Below are positions 41,901 to 49,803 of a stretch of 64,000 bases of DNA, in pieces (position 1 is the stretch's first letter; each line of letters begins with the position of its first letter). The stretch is from Clostridiales bacterium. Lineage in GTDB: Bacteria; Bacillota; Clostridia; Oscillospirales; Butyricicoccaceae. The DNA lies in contig JAHZFK010000017.1 in NCBI GenBank assembly GCA_019421385.1, positions 1 to 64,000 of the forward strand, given 5' to 3'. A program made the position numbers and the translations under genes. The notes under the pieces were generated by a model. That model was not told the DNA's origin. It searched no databases and saw only the letters and a program-made list of their open reading frames with translations.

Positions 41901-44789
41901 ATACTTCAAATAGTGCGTGACTTCCTTTGTGGTCCATTCATCACTTTTGCTGCCGCTGCCAGCAAAGCCAACGGTCAATTTTTCTGTACTTACCGGAAAC
42001 TTGATATACCCGTCTCCCTTGTAAGTATTTTGTTCGCGCCAGGTTTCTGTTTTTAGATTCGGAACACTGCCATTCACATTAGGAAATGTATAGCTTGCGT
42101 ATGTTTCATTCTTGTTACTTCCTCCGTGTTCAAAGATCGCAGCATAAACGGCGCTGTCCATGGTGCCTTTCCAAGCTCCCTCATACGGATACTGGCTCAA
42201 GTCGATGCCCTCTCCGGGTGAAATCTGGATATGCTGATAGCCGTCATCTACTTCTTTCGCCTGAAACGATAGTTTGTATTGAATATTCTGCGCAACAGCA
42301 GTTGTATAACCGGAAGCCGGAAGGATATTGCTGATTGTAAAGATCTCCTTGGCATTGCTGCCTTCTTGGGGTTTCGTATTGCTTTCATTGTTGGTCCAGC
42401 CCATCTTTACTCCGTCATAATCTCCGCGAGAAGTTTCACCGGAAGAGGTGGATGTGCGATACTGATTAAACAAGCTTTCATCGACACGATAGCTGTCGCT
42501 AGCAGTCATGGTGCGGGTGGCGCTTTTCTGACCACTGTTGATCGTCGCGCCGCCGGTGACCCGGTAAATCTCAAAGGAATAGGCGCGGTCGGCATTGGAG
42601 TATGCGGTAGCGGCGTTGCCGCCAAAGATGCTGAACACGTCTTTTTCCGTAACCGCGACCGATTTTGTTGTTTCCCCCGCTTTGAAGGTCACACTGCCCG
42701 CTTTATGCTCAAAATGCGTCCCGCCGATGGCCGAGCCGTTGACTGTGCGGTAATAGACAGTCTGCGCCCCATCGGTGCCGTCGCTGCGGGTGATGGTAAA
42801 GGTGTTGTCGCTATTTGTAACGGAGAAAACGCCGTATTGTGCCGCGCCCATACCAAAACCGGCACTCTGATCACTGTAAATTACCGTACCATCGTCAGCA
42901 ATCGCGTAAGCTCGAGCGTAGTAATTAACGCCATAGGCAAGCGCGCTGCCACTCACCGTGGCAGTAAGATTGCCGCCCTTTGTATTCACCGGACTGCTCG
43001 TCGTGACTTGGCCATCGTTGAGTGTCAGAGTAGGATTTTGCAGTGTACCATAGACAAAGCCGGTTTCTTTATAAGTCAGACCGCCGGTATATGCCATAGT
43101 AGAAGATAGGTTAAATGTCCCTGTTCCACTCACAGTGGTCTGTGTCAGTTCCGCTGGTTTTGGCAGAACAGTGACGGTAAGTTGAGCGGTGGCAGGAGAA
43201 AACCCTTCCCTTTCCACCCTGTATGTAACCGTCTTCTGTCCCGATGTATTGGTATCGATAGTGCTCGGCGAGATGGTCACTGTGTCAGAATGGGCCTTGA
43301 TAAAGCCATTGAGCCATGCCGCATCAAGGCCAGTGTCCCCCTCTGTCACCGTAACACTGCTTGTGGTAAGGCTGATAAACGGCGCAGCCTCAATGGTGAC
43401 AGATTGGGTTTGGATAGCTGAAATGCCGCCTTCATCAGTCGCTCCCCAGTAGGTGAAGTCGGTCACTCCTGCAGACATATCCCTCGGCACCTCAACCGTC
43501 ACAGAGAATGTGCCGTCCTGCTGCACAGTGGCCAAATACTCCTTGCCGCCGAAGTTCACATAGACGGTGTCGGGGGCAGGCTTATCGCCACCCGCTACGG
43601 CCGTGCCGGTAATAGATACTGTGCTGCCTGCACGCAAGTTAAAATTATTCCCGTCATCCAGCACCGGCGCATTGGGGGACGGCGGTAATTCGCCTGCGCC
43701 AATCAGCACATAGCGGCTCCATGTCTGACCGGGGGCGATGCTGCCGTTCCACGACCACGCCATGCCGCTGTCTTTGCTGTAGGAGCTATCCTTATCATCA
43801 AGGTCATTGAAGATGTTGTAAAACGCTTTGGCAAAATAGCCGTACCACAAGGTATCGCAATCAGGAGCCACCAGACTGAACTTGTAATTGTTTTTGGGGC
43901 TGCCGTCCATGGACAAGCCGGTATATCTGTCACCATTGTCGGCTTTTACCCCCACAACTTTTGCACGGTCGTTGTTGTCGATCATCACGTCGGCGCTGGA
44001 GCCAATGCGAAACTGTTGGGTGGTAGAGCCGTTGTTGGTGACAGTATAGGTAACTTTCACATAACAGCTGCCGTAGACAATATCCAGCGTCGTCTGCGCG
44101 GTCAGGGAACTGCCCACGGAAACCGCGTCGGACTGGTACGGAACCTCTACCTTGGAACCCTCATTGACGGAAATCGCCGTGCGGTAGCCGTTGTTTGAGT
44201 AGGTGGTTTTGAATGTCCTGCCGGCATCCACACCCTGAACATCAAAGTGTTTAAAGCGCTCAGCTTGGTAATATCGAATGCGGTCGCTGCTGTCCTCCAA
44301 TGAACCGTCCGACAGACCGTTTGCCATCATCATAGGCTGCTGCAAAACAGCGGGGTCGTAGGCAAAGGTTTCGCTGGTCACCGACTGCTCCCCGCGAGTG
44401 ACCGTGCAGCGGAAACCATGTGAGGTAAAGTCCTCCTTGGAGAGGGTCAGGCTGGAGCCCTCCCCAGCCCAATCCGACCACAAACCGTAAGTACAGGCTT
44501 CCCAAGCATAGCTATCCCACTCCCCTTCCACAGTCAGCACCATGTCGCTGCTGGTTTCCTCATCCAGCGGTGCACAGGAAATGATTGGAGTGTCCAAAAT
44601 CACTGTGCTGGTATCATCCTCAACCGTATATATAGATGAATGCGCGGTATCCGTGCCGGTTTCCGCCGCCGCCTCTTCTGCCTGCTGCCCACCTTCGAAC
44701 AGACTTTTCTCTGCAGCTATCGCCGACACCGGCAGCTGAGTAAGCAGCAGGGAAAACATCAACCCCCAGCTCAAAATCCTCTTTTTCAT
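35907..44789 (-). CDS. Giant SLH-anchored, Ig-rich surface protein (adhesin-like)
   Basis: A 2960-residue exported protein. Signal peptide 1-26. Then an N-terminal beta-rich region (about 170-380), a Calx-beta-like domain near 650-733 (RTVNGSAIGGTHFEHKAG), many bacterial Ig-like domains with TDNVGNSG/TDTAGNVG repeats (about 1260-1680), InlB B-repeat-like units (GYTFDGWYDGDTLWDF near 1700; GYRFSGWKADGD near 2370), MBG/YDG-type units (KEYDGSTSTSG; LTYTGQPVSV) near 1920-2240, a carboxypeptidase-regulatory-like domain near 2400-2480, and three SLH domains in the last 180 residues that bind secondary cell-wall polymer. Role as adhesin or surface filament is inferred from architecture. Its start overlaps the stop of a diguanylate cyclase by 3 bases, with GAGGAGG inside that gene. 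Confidence 0.93.
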   Translation of the reverse strand: MKKRILSWGLMFSLLLTQLPVSAIAAEKSLFEGGQQAEEAAAETGTDTAHSSIYTVEDDTSTVILDTPIISCAPLDEETSSDMVLTVEGEWDSYAWEACTYGLWSDWAGEGSSLTLSKEDFTSHGFRCTVTRGEQSVTSETFAYDPAVLQQPMMMANGLSDGSLEDSSDRIRYYQAERFKHFDVQGVDAGRTFKTTYSNNGYRTAISVNEGSKVEVPYQSDAVSVGSSLTAQTTLDIVYGSCYVKVTYTVTNNGSTTQQFRIGSSADVMIDNNDRAKVVGVKADNGDRYTGLSMDGSPKNNYKFSLVAPDCDTLWYGYFAKAFYNIFNDLDDKDSSYSKDSGMAWSWNGSIAPGQTWSRYVLIGAGELPPSPNAPVLDDGNNFNLRAGSTVSITGTAVAGGDKPAPDTVYVNFGGKEYLATVQQDGTFSVTVEVPRDMSAGVTDFTYWGATDEGGISAIQTQSVTIEAAPFISLTTSSVTVTEGDTGLDAAWLNGFIKAHSDTVTISPSTIDTNTSGQKTVTYRVEREGFSPATAQLTVTVLPKPAELTQTTVSGTGTFNLSSTMAYTGGLTYKETGFVYGTLQNPTLTLNDGQVTTSSPVNTKGGNLTATVSGSALAYGVNYYARAYAIADDGTVIYSDQSAGFGMGAAQYGVFSVTNSDNTFTITRSDGTDGAQTVYYRTVNGSAIGGTHFEHKAGSVTFKAGETTKSVAVTEKDVFSIFGGNAATAYSNADRAYSFEIYRVTGGATINSGQKSATRTMTASDSYRVDESLFNQYRTSTSSGETSRGDYDGVKMGWTNNESNTKPQEGSNAKEIFTISNILPASGYTTAVAQNIQYKLSFQAKEVDDGYQHIQISPGEGIDLSQYPYEGAWKGTMDSAVYAAIFEHGGSNKNETYASYTFPNVNGSVPNLKTETWREQNTYKGDGYIKFPVSTEKLTVGFAGSGSKSDEWTTKEVTHYLKYLDTQEPQLLGVAPMADGSYLPGDSVTVALVFDEIVDSAKSPNLGSVQIVTNWGTFNYIGGADTNVLYFTGTVADNASGTLKVNSITNASSIKDMADDTGTATDSTVTNGSTDAALGNGPGVPTVAVSQLTNTNGILTGTINATNAAKLEYAWSTQADEKAVVGWKLLADTSGGTVSTRQTNGTWYLHARATNNDGVTDHASQSVNLDGSTVQLPSLSVTVDNTNWAQSRPITIDRSPANAMVTVKEPGSASATEVSGSTYTATANGVYTFTLTSGNETITKMVTVSKIDRMGPKVEIVDLTNTNHTEAVTLTVKVSDGESGMDTVTGIWSDGSSSHAATISGGAGGIYTTTSPDQSGTWTLAITATDNVGNSGTDTSSGYIINATRPGLTVTKDEAASNNKGVVYNYSVAENGNTDIIVTLPDGSTTTDLIGTFTITEPGNYLIAVTDAAGHFVSETITVDAPQDGTLDGVAPDVRLSIADENWTKGPVTVNVAVFDAGSAGKNLTAVWDGESIQLTQSTEEPGAFTGDFEVSANGTYTVTCTDTAGNVGSEAIEITNIDTTAPDIIVSGNPTDWTADDVTITLTVTEDQSGIDGVAVEKDGNSVPVSGNNGIYTFNVSENGVYAVSVTDKAGNLANETVVVDKIDNGKPILSVTGGTQSADRLHLTIAASAGGSSGVTVTVKKDGGTADEIHGDTYLITSAGTYIFTATTGTGKTATKTVVVHSVTIGETAQLVVDGGKVTKPADPSKVGYTFDGWYDGDTLWDFAKNEVKNELTLTAHWMLATPAVELTASPDGASGTYQGGNTVVTLIAEASHTAGSGVTYTYEWYKDGQKLDGKTDKTLALCTVADSGKYTVKVMASVDGQSASASSNAVTATIQKADPGIATWPTASDITYGDDLGQSTITGGSANIEGSFAWKDSGFKPNSGLQDCIVVFTPDDIENYNTAEGTVTITVAQKTLIPSVVSVDSKEYDGSTSTSGTITLAGALPGDNPTATGVFTFDNANAGQNKAVTVAITLDGEWGKNYVLSATELADIATITAKTVGLTWHGYENLTYTGQPVSVTANATGVVSGDVCTVIVEDGDKVDVGNYTAKAIGLSNPNYQLPTTGTTKDYTIATAAGSASVIMESWTYGDAANSPIPVSDTNDTDHVTYHYDGRDGTAYNSDIVPTDAGNYTVTATFAATANHEAVTATAEFAIAQKPIAAAWLGLNQIYGSSEPVTVSLSGVVDGDDVKIDFAGVKETAGRHPLTATLRGADIANYTLKNSAAMLTIQPKPVRFNVTGNVVQADGNEKKATVIANDVAFTDYIVTYRQDGKEVLSPQNVGSYEIWVEITNPNYRHSNGSDMMQVGTLTITQAPPTLYTVSFAGGEGATGTGPAQQTALAEGQIILPANPFTQTGYRFSGWKADGDTKLYQPGDRFTMPARNVTLTAQWQDVFSISGSINEQTDGGEVPAEGAVVSIWLGANQIAETKTGSDGQYRFPNLLPGVYNLVVTKDVRTITQKVIIDNSNAENCNVTLPKGATNSVVEVFPGSPDIVVGKLDTVFDNTDPTVYTEDDQKTVSAGGKVEITFTAEEKTHAQQEEQVRKDIAKIEEISNGNTLSLVMDYKLKKTVTTAAGVTGNPTQIPQSNVLLEVLLPLPTELQGKNAYVVYRVHSSTGQEDDKEAQELKQGEANKNELGEYFTVNSDKNRLTLYVRCFSTYAIGYEESSGSNSSSQGGGSSASVYPPNIEQTEHGSVTASPENPEKGDQVTITPTPDEGYTVDEVIVTDSAGKPVAAIPNDDGTYTFTQPTGEVTITVIFRQMTAISDCSRDERCPMAAFSDTELEAWYHDGVHYCLENGLMLGTDKTIFEPDAATTRGMIVTILWRLAGSPMVNYPMDYEDVSLEDWYGKAVCWADSTGVITGYGNGKFGPDDPITREQMAAMLWRYAGNPKAEGSLSSFVDGAQTSHWAQPSMLWAVDQGLITGIGHSQLVPQGQATRAQAATILMRFAENLIS

Positions 44790-45979
44790 ACTGGTACCTC
44801 CTCAAGCTGGTTATCCTCTGTTTGCTCCAACTGTCGGACACAGCACCGACCCCTGCCGGTCTCTTTCGCCCGATACAACATCCGGTCTGTTTCCGTATAC
44901 AGATGTTGGTAAGAGCATCCGGGTTTCAAACAAATGCATACGCCTACGCTGCATCGAATCCCCAGCACCTGATCCTGCCATTGAATATTCCCTAATCGCG
45001 CCACTAACTCCTTGCCCAAATCCATAGCTTGCTCCTCTGTTATAGGTCGGTCGTAAAGTATTGCAAATTCGTCGCCACCGATGCGTCCCAGCCCTGCCGC
45101 ATCCAGAAAAACACGACGCATGGCTTCCGCCGTCTCCACCAATACATGATCCCCGCAAGGGTGTCCGTAACGATCGTTCACCCCTTTAAATTCATCCAGA
45201 TCGACAAGAAACAAAGTCAGTCCTCCGGTTCTTTCTAGGTGCTCCATTCCGTGAAGCACTTGTTCCGCCCAGCATTCCACCGTCGTTTTGTTAAGCAATC
45301 CGGTTAGTGGGTCTCGTTGCACCAATTCCTGTAATTTGGCATTAACTTCTACAACCTGCTTCTGCTGTTTCAGCATAACCGAGGTATGATGGGCATGTGC
45401 CAGAGAGACAGCTAACGCCACCACAAAGGTGATCGTCAGATTGAGCCTGTCACCCGCATCCAGCAATGGCGCCATGCGGAAACGGAACAGAAGATAGTCT
45501 ACAGTCATCTGCACCACGTTATACCACGGCGGTGACTGGATCAGAAGAGCCAATCCCAGCAGCGCTGTTGTCAATACCGCAGTCCCTGCGGCAGGGTCGC
45601 GATACAGGTCGTATGTGTTAAGACCCAAGTGCCATAGCAAGATCAGACTGGTCACGGCATACTGCACAGCCCACTGGGTACGTACTGAGACCTGCTGCAG
45701 CGGACGCCGCAACACCAACCACAGAACCGCAAGGAATAGCAGGATACAATACATGGAAAAATAAATTTGATTATTCCGTGTTCCCAAGCCAGACTTGGAC
45801 CAAAGCAGCACTCGGGCGATATTAAAAAGCTCTGCTGCAAAAATAATCACACAGATGATCCATAAGGAGAAGTTGTTTTTTCGCACCGCTTCCTGTAAAA
45901 ACTCCTGACGGATATAATCTGGGATTTGCAGTTCGAAAAGCGGTCTACGTTTCAATAAGTTTTGAAGTTTACGCATCAT
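44786..45979 (-). CDS. Membrane diguanylate cyclase (GGDEF)
   Basis: A 397-residue protein with about five or six N-terminal membrane segments (residues 38-200), a short coiled coil, then a GGDEF domain: DPLTGLLNK near 223, VDLDEFKGVNDRYGH near 259 and the active-site GGDEF at 301-305. It should make cyclic di-GMP from two GTP at the membrane. The product-inhibition RxxD site is absent at its usual place (the segment reads VFLDAAGLGRI before GGDEF). Its last codons contain the Shine-Dalgarno of the giant surface protein and its stop overlaps that start, so the two are co-translated. Start is the first of two ATGs, with AAGGTG upstream. Confidence 0.92.
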   Translation of the reverse strand: MMRKLQNLLKRRPLFELQIPDYIRQEFLQEAVRKNNFSLWIICVIIFAAELFNIARVLLWSKSGLGTRNNQIYFSMYCILLFLAVLWLVLRRPLQQVSVRTQWAVQYAVTSLILLWHLGLNTYDLYRDPAAGTAVLTTALLGLALLIQSPPWYNVVQMTVDYLLFRFRMAPLLDAGDRLNLTITFVVALAVSLAHAHHTSVMLKQQKQVVEVNAKLQELVQRDPLTGLLNKTTVECWAEQVLHGMEHLERTGGLTLFLVDLDEFKGVNDRYGHPCGDHVLVETAEAMRRVFLDAAGLGRIGGDEFAILYDRPITEEQAMDLGKELVARLGNIQWQDQVLGIRCSVGVCICLKPGCSYQHLYTETDRMLYRAKETGRGRCCVRQLEQTEDNQLEEVPV

Positions 45980-46034
45980 TAAAACACCTTTTTGAATGGT
46001 TGCAATACATAGGAACCCGCATTCCGCGCTGTTT

Positions 46035-46265
46035 TTACCGAATTTGCATATCCGACCAGCAGCAGATTCCTACCTCCAACGCGACAGGACACATTAGATG
46101 AAAATCCGCATAGCGGCAGAACCAGCACTGGCTGCCCTCTATCGAAATGTGCTCTTTTCTGGGAGTAAATGCCGGACAGCTCTGCCGAGGCCACACGCTG
46201 CCCCCCGGTTTTGGCGCGGGCAGAGATTCCCGCCGGTCACAACATGCTTTACAGTCGTATCGCAT
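46035..46265 (-). CDS. Candidate small Cys-rich protein
   Basis: A 76-residue frame with ATG preceded by AAAGGAAG at 8 bases. It is rich in Cys: YDCKACCDRR at the start and SQCWFCRYADFHLMCPVALE followed by GICCW near the end. That arrangement could be a small metal-binding protein. It is divergent from the LytTR regulator cassette. Both strands are open here and no homologue can be checked, so it may be chance. Confidence 0.4.
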   Translation of the reverse strand: MRYDCKACCDRRESLPAPKPGGSVWPRQSCPAFTPRKEHISIEGSQCWFCRYADFHLMCPVALEVGICCWSDMQIR

Positions 46266-46293
46266 AATCAGACTTCCTTTCGACAATCCCCTC

Positions 46294-46330
46294 TTGACGT
46301 TTTTGTACTTCCATGCTATTTTCATTGTAC
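46294..46330 (+). promoter_or_regulatory. Promoter and candidate LytTR site, cassette 1
   Basis: TTGACG (46294-46299) and TATTTT (46317-46322) are 17 bases apart. GTAC occurs at 46305-46308 and 46327-46330, 22 bases apart, as the ends of TTTGTAC and GTACAAA (inverted arms). Two helical turns is the spacing typical of AgrA-like LytTR sites. A palindrome GCAAAATTTGC (46381-46391) lies before the Shine-Dalgarno. All are kept in cassette 2. Confidence 0.55.
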
Positions 46331-46416
46331 AAATTGGTGTGAAATTGGAAAGCATTTATTCAGAATCTGATGCTATCTGCGCAAAATTTGCACTTTGTTG
46401 TGAAGGAGGGACGGCA

Positions 46417-47157
46417 ATGCTGCGAATCGCCGTATGTGACGATGAAAAAAAATTTCTCAACCAGACAGCGGCGCTATTGGATACCTATTTCCGGTCCCGT
46501 CCCAGCCTGAATGGACAGATGGAGACATTTCGGAGTGGCGGCGCGCTGCTGGCGCGGGCAGAGGAAGCGGGAGGCTTCGATGTCTATGTGCTGGATATTC
46601 TCATGCCGGAGCTGAGTGGAATCGATACCGGCCGACGCCTGCGTGCATTGTGCGTGGGCGGCGAAATCATTTATCTCACCAACTCCAACGACTTTGCCGC
46701 CGATAGCTACGACGTCCGGGCGTTTTTCTATCTGCTCAAACCGGTGAAAGAAAACAAACTGTTTCAGGTGTTGGACGGAGCGGTAGAAAAACTGAACCAA
46801 CGACGAAGCAGCGCCGTTGTAGTGACCACAGCAGATGGACCCCGCCGTATCCTGCTGGAACGCATTCGATATGTAGAGCGGGTGGGACGGGCCATGCGCT
46901 ATTACTGCACCGATGGCACTGTCGATTCCCAGACAATTCGGGTTTCTTTTCGGGAAATGGTCGCTCCTCTTCTGTCCGACAAACGCTTCTATCTATGCGG
47001 AGCCAGTTTTGTGCTGAATTTTCAGCATGTGACCGGGATCAACAGCCAAATGGCCTTATTGGACAACGGTCAGACCGTGACGTTGCCTCGAACAATAGCA
47101 ACTGACTTCAAAAAAGCTTGGGGAAACTACTGGCTAGAGGAGAATACCGCATGGTAG
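46417..47157 (+). CDS. LytTR-family (AgrA-like) response regulator, copy 1
   Basis: A 246-residue regulator: receiver with IAVCDDEKKF, phospho-acceptor Asp60 in VYVLDILMPELSG and Lys in LLKPVKENK, followed by a LytTR DNA-binding domain (about 135-240) with YVERVGRAMRYYCTDG, RVSFREM, FYLCGASFVLNFQHVTGI and the VTLPR end. ATG has GAAGGAGGG upstream. Its last bases overlap the next kinase by 7 bases. With the AgrC-like kinases downstream it forms a peptide-sensing-type system, although no AgrB/AgrD pair is visible in the window. It is a paralogue of the regulator at 61083. Confidence 0.92.
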   Translation: MLRIAVCDDEKKFLNQTAALLDTYFRSRPSLNGQMETFRSGGALLARAEEAGGFDVYVLDILMPELSGIDTGRRLRALCVGGEIIYLTNSNDFAADSYDVRAFFYLLKPVKENKLFQVLDGAVEKLNQRRSSAVVVTTADGPRRILLERIRYVERVGRAMRYYCTDGTVDSQTIRVSFREMVAPLLSDKRFYLCGASFVLNFQHVTGINSQMALLDNGQTVTLPRTIATDFKKAWGNYWLEENTAW

Positions 47158-48410
47158 AACTGTTCATCATGGAGTATTTGACGGTGTTATATATGATCAT
47201 GGCGTATCTGTTTATGGACAGCCGATATTCCCGGCGGCGCACCCTTTTCATCGTTTCCGGCGTCACGATCCTGCTGATGGCGGCGGTGGTCGCCCTGTAC
47301 CGGGCGGTCAATGTGGATGCCGCCTTTTGGATCTATGCCATGACCATCCACATCCCGCTGATACTGCTCCTTTTCACGCTCAGCCGATTCCGGGGATGGC
47401 GGCTGATCTTCCAGCAGCTCTCCGTCGTTCTGTTCTGTACGCTGATTCACCACATATCAGGGCTGATCTACTACCTGTCTGGCAGCCGCTTCTGGGTGCT
47501 GGTGCTGTCCTGCGCGGTCCTCAGCACCGGGATCATCTGGTTTCTGGTCCGCTTTTTGCGGCCGCTGTTTTTCCAGATACTGTTGGAACTGCACCGGGGC
47601 TGGTGGCTGATATGCCTGGTAATGGCGACCTACTACATCATCGCCGTCTTCCTGATCCCTGGATATGCAGGCTTCGATCCAAGAAGCACTATCCTCAAAC
47701 CGGCGATCGCTCTGCTGACGTTAGGATTTTATTCCATCTTGATGTTTCTCTTTACCAGCATCAAAAATGAGATGGATGCCCGGCACAACGCACAACTGTC
47801 TGCATTACAACTCTCTGCTATTCGGAGCCGGATGGAGGCAGTGAAAGCAGCAGAGGACGCCATCCGCACAGAACGTCATGACTTGCGTCACCGGCTCCAA
47901 GCTGTCGCAGAACTGATCGCACGAGGAGACCAAGAAGCAGCGCTCTCGTTTTTGGATACTGCAACGGAACGGCTGGATGAACAAAAGGCAGTCCGCTGGT
48001 GTCACCCGCCAGTGCTGGATGCAGTTTTTTCATCCTACTTCGATCAGGCTAATAACGAGGGGATTCACGTAACAGCCAAAATCTCTCTGCCGGACACACT
48101 GGCAATAGATGAAGGCGCATTGGCCATTGTCGTTGCTAACGCCTTGGAAAATGCCATCCATGCCAATCTGGCGTTACCTCAGGAGCAGCGAGAAATCCGC
48201 TGCAAAATGGTAGGAATCCCCAGTATCATGTTGGAAATCTCCAACCCATGCAACGAAAATGTAACCTTTGATGCACAAGGTCTTCCTGTTGCGCACAGGG
48301 AGGGGCACGGCCTTGGGGTACAATCTATCTCAGCTTTTTGTCAAAAAAACGGAGCCGTCTGCCAGTTTAAACTGACAGACGGCTGGTTCCAGCTACGGCT
48401 GGTGCTGTAA
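47151..48410 (+). CDS. AgrC-like GHKL sensor kinase 1
   Basis: A 419-residue kinase with about six N-terminal membrane segments (1-215), then a short helix and the phospho-acceptor motif RTERHDLRHRL near 250, and a GHKL ATPase domain: N box ANALENAIHAN, G box EGHGLGVQSI near the end. The N-terminal half is a typical AgrC/peptide-pheromone receptor layout. It starts at ATG 47151, overlapping the regulator stop, with AGAGGAG upstream. The C-terminal 210 residues are nearly identical to kinases 2 and 3, whereas the membrane sensors differ. Confidence 0.88.
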   Translation: MVELFIMEYLTVLYMIMAYLFMDSRYSRRRTLFIVSGVTILLMAAVVALYRAVNVDAAFWIYAMTIHIPLILLLFTLSRFRGWRLIFQQLSVVLFCTLIHHISGLIYYLSGSRFWVLVLSCAVLSTGIIWFLVRFLRPLFFQILLELHRGWWLICLVMATYYIIAVFLIPGYAGFDPRSTILKPAIALLTLGFYSILMFLFTSIKNEMDARHNAQLSALQLSAIRSRMEAVKAAEDAIRTERHDLRHRLQAVAELIARGDQEAALSFLDTATERLDEQKAVRWCHPPVLDAVFSSYFDQANNEGIHVTAKISLPDTLAIDEGALAIVVANALENAIHANLALPQEQREIRCKMVGIPSIMLEISNPCNENVTFDAQGLPVAHREGHGLGVQSISAFCQKNGAVCQFKLTDGWFQLRLVL

Positions 48411-48438
48411 TACATTGCAAAAAAGAGGGGAATCAATT

Positions 48439-49716
48439 GTGACAAATGTGATATTTCTTGTCTTTCGCGCATTTTTCATCACAATAATGACGATCGGAAT
48501 GATGGCAAGTCTGACCGACTTTCGCTTTGGGCACAAAAAACTGCTGTGCATTCTGGCTGTTTACAGTGTTTGGATCGTTGTCTCCAACACCGTATTGCTG
48601 CGGCTCGGTGGAGAGTTGCTGCTGCTTCGCCTTTTTTATCTCACCATTTCTCTCCCCGCTATACTTCTTACCTACTGGGCCGCCAATGACACCCCAACCC
48701 AAGCGGTATTTAACTATACAACGCAAATCATGATATCCTCATTGTCAGCCTCGATGATCCGCTGGCTGACGGATGCTCTCGGATTGTCCGCATTTGTCAA
48801 CATCCTGCTGATGTGCGTATTTTATTGCACGGTCATCTATCTGGAATGGCGCTTTCTACGGCATCCCTTTCGTAAGCTCATCCAAATCATCCCCTCCCGC
48901 TGGGGCGTGCTCACGCTCATCCCCTGTGTATTCTGCATCTATCTGATTTTTGTATCAGCCTGGCCGGCCAGTTATCTGGAAAGCTTTCCCCAGCGTGTCT
49001 ATGTCTACACTGCTGTCATACCGCTGATTTTTGTGTATATTGCCGTATTCAAAAGCCTTGTGGCGCAGTACAACATCCAAATGGAACGCCAAAGCACGGT
49101 ACTGTTAACGGTGCAGATTTCCGCCCTGAAAGACAAATTGCAGAAGGTAAAAGAAGTGGAAGAAGGTATTCGAATCCAGCGTCATGACCTTCGTCATCAG
49201 CTCCAGACTGTCGTAGAACTGGTGTCACGAGGAGACCGGGATGCGGCTCTGAACTTTCTGGACGCTGCTCAAAGACATCTGGATGAACAAAAGGAAGTCT
49301 CCTGGTGTCATCCACCGATACTGGACGCTGTTTTTTCCTTCTACTTCGATCAAGCTGAGAATCAGGGTATTCTCATAACAGCCAAAATCTCTCTGCCGGA
49401 CACACTGACAGTAGACGAAGGCGCATTGGCCATTGTCGTTGCCAACGCCTTGGAAAACGCCATCCACGCCAATCTATCACTACCGCAGGAACAGCGAGTG
49501 ATCCGCTGCAAAATGGTTGCAACCCCTAGTATCATGTTGGAAATTTCCAACCCATGCAACAAAGATGTAACTTTTGATGCGCAAGGCCTTCCTGTTGCAC
49601 ACAGAGAGGGGCACGGCCTTGGGGTGCAATCCATCTGCGCTTTCTGCCAAAAAAACGGAGCCGTCTGCCAGTTTGAACTGGTAGACGGCTGGTTCCAGCT
49701 TCGACTGGTGCTGTAA
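48439..49716 (+). CDS. AgrC-like GHKL sensor kinase 2
   Basis: A 425-residue kinase, six or so membrane segments (1-215), phospho-acceptor motif QRHDLRHQL and the same GHKL boxes as kinase 1 (ANALENAIHAN and EGHGLGVQSI). The start is a GTG at 48439 with AGAGGGG at good spacing; the frame is open further upstream without a better start. It lies 28 bases after kinase 1 and is followed by a strong terminator. The sensor part is unlike that of kinases 1 and 3, and the catalytic part nearly the same, as in receptor diversification by recombination. Confidence 0.87.
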   Translation: MTNVIFLVFRAFFITIMTIGMMASLTDFRFGHKKLLCILAVYSVWIVVSNTVLLRLGGELLLLRLFYLTISLPAILLTYWAANDTPTQAVFNYTTQIMISSLSASMIRWLTDALGLSAFVNILLMCVFYCTVIYLEWRFLRHPFRKLIQIIPSRWGVLTLIPCVFCIYLIFVSAWPASYLESFPQRVYVYTAVIPLIFVYIAVFKSLVAQYNIQMERQSTVLLTVQISALKDKLQKVKEVEEGIRIQRHDLRHQLQTVVELVSRGDRDAALNFLDAAQRHLDEQKEVSWCHPPILDAVFSFYFDQAENQGILITAKISLPDTLTVDEGALAIVVANALENAIHANLSLPQEQRVIRCKMVATPSIMLEISNPCNKDVTFDAQGLPVAHREGHGLGVQSICAFCQKNGAVCQFELVDGWFQLRLVL

Positions 49717-49731
49717 TATTGTCACAAAGAG

Positions 49732-49772
49732 AAGGCGGTTTCCGCAGAGTAATCCTCTGCGGAAACCGCCTT
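49732..49772. terminator. Strong bidirectional terminator
   Basis: A perfect 18-bp stem (49732-49749 with 49755-49772, 5-base loop) separates the plus-strand regulator cassette from the minus-strand ABC transporter. The stem ends in AAGG/CCTT; T-richness after it on the plus strand is modest. Confidence 0.85.
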
Positions 49773-49803
49773 TATTGTGTCACACAACAGACCTTTTCAT
49801 ATT

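Larger units (their letters stand above)
46291..49716 (+). repeat. LytTR-GHKL cassette, copy 1
   Basis: This stretch (promoter, LytTR regulator, two kinases) is paralogous to 60957-63125 (promoter, regulator, one kinase). The leaders are nearly base-identical over about 125 bases, the two regulators share the same length (246 residues) and most residues, and the kinase C-terminal halves are nearly identical. The sensor parts differ. Similarity starts abruptly at the CCCCTCTTGACG just upstream of the promoter. Confidence 0.85.

Noticed and set aside
35907..44789. DNA repeats or CRISPR-like array in the giant gene
   Set aside because: The repetition is at protein level (Ig-like and InlB-like domains) with diverged codons, not regular DNA repeats with spacers.
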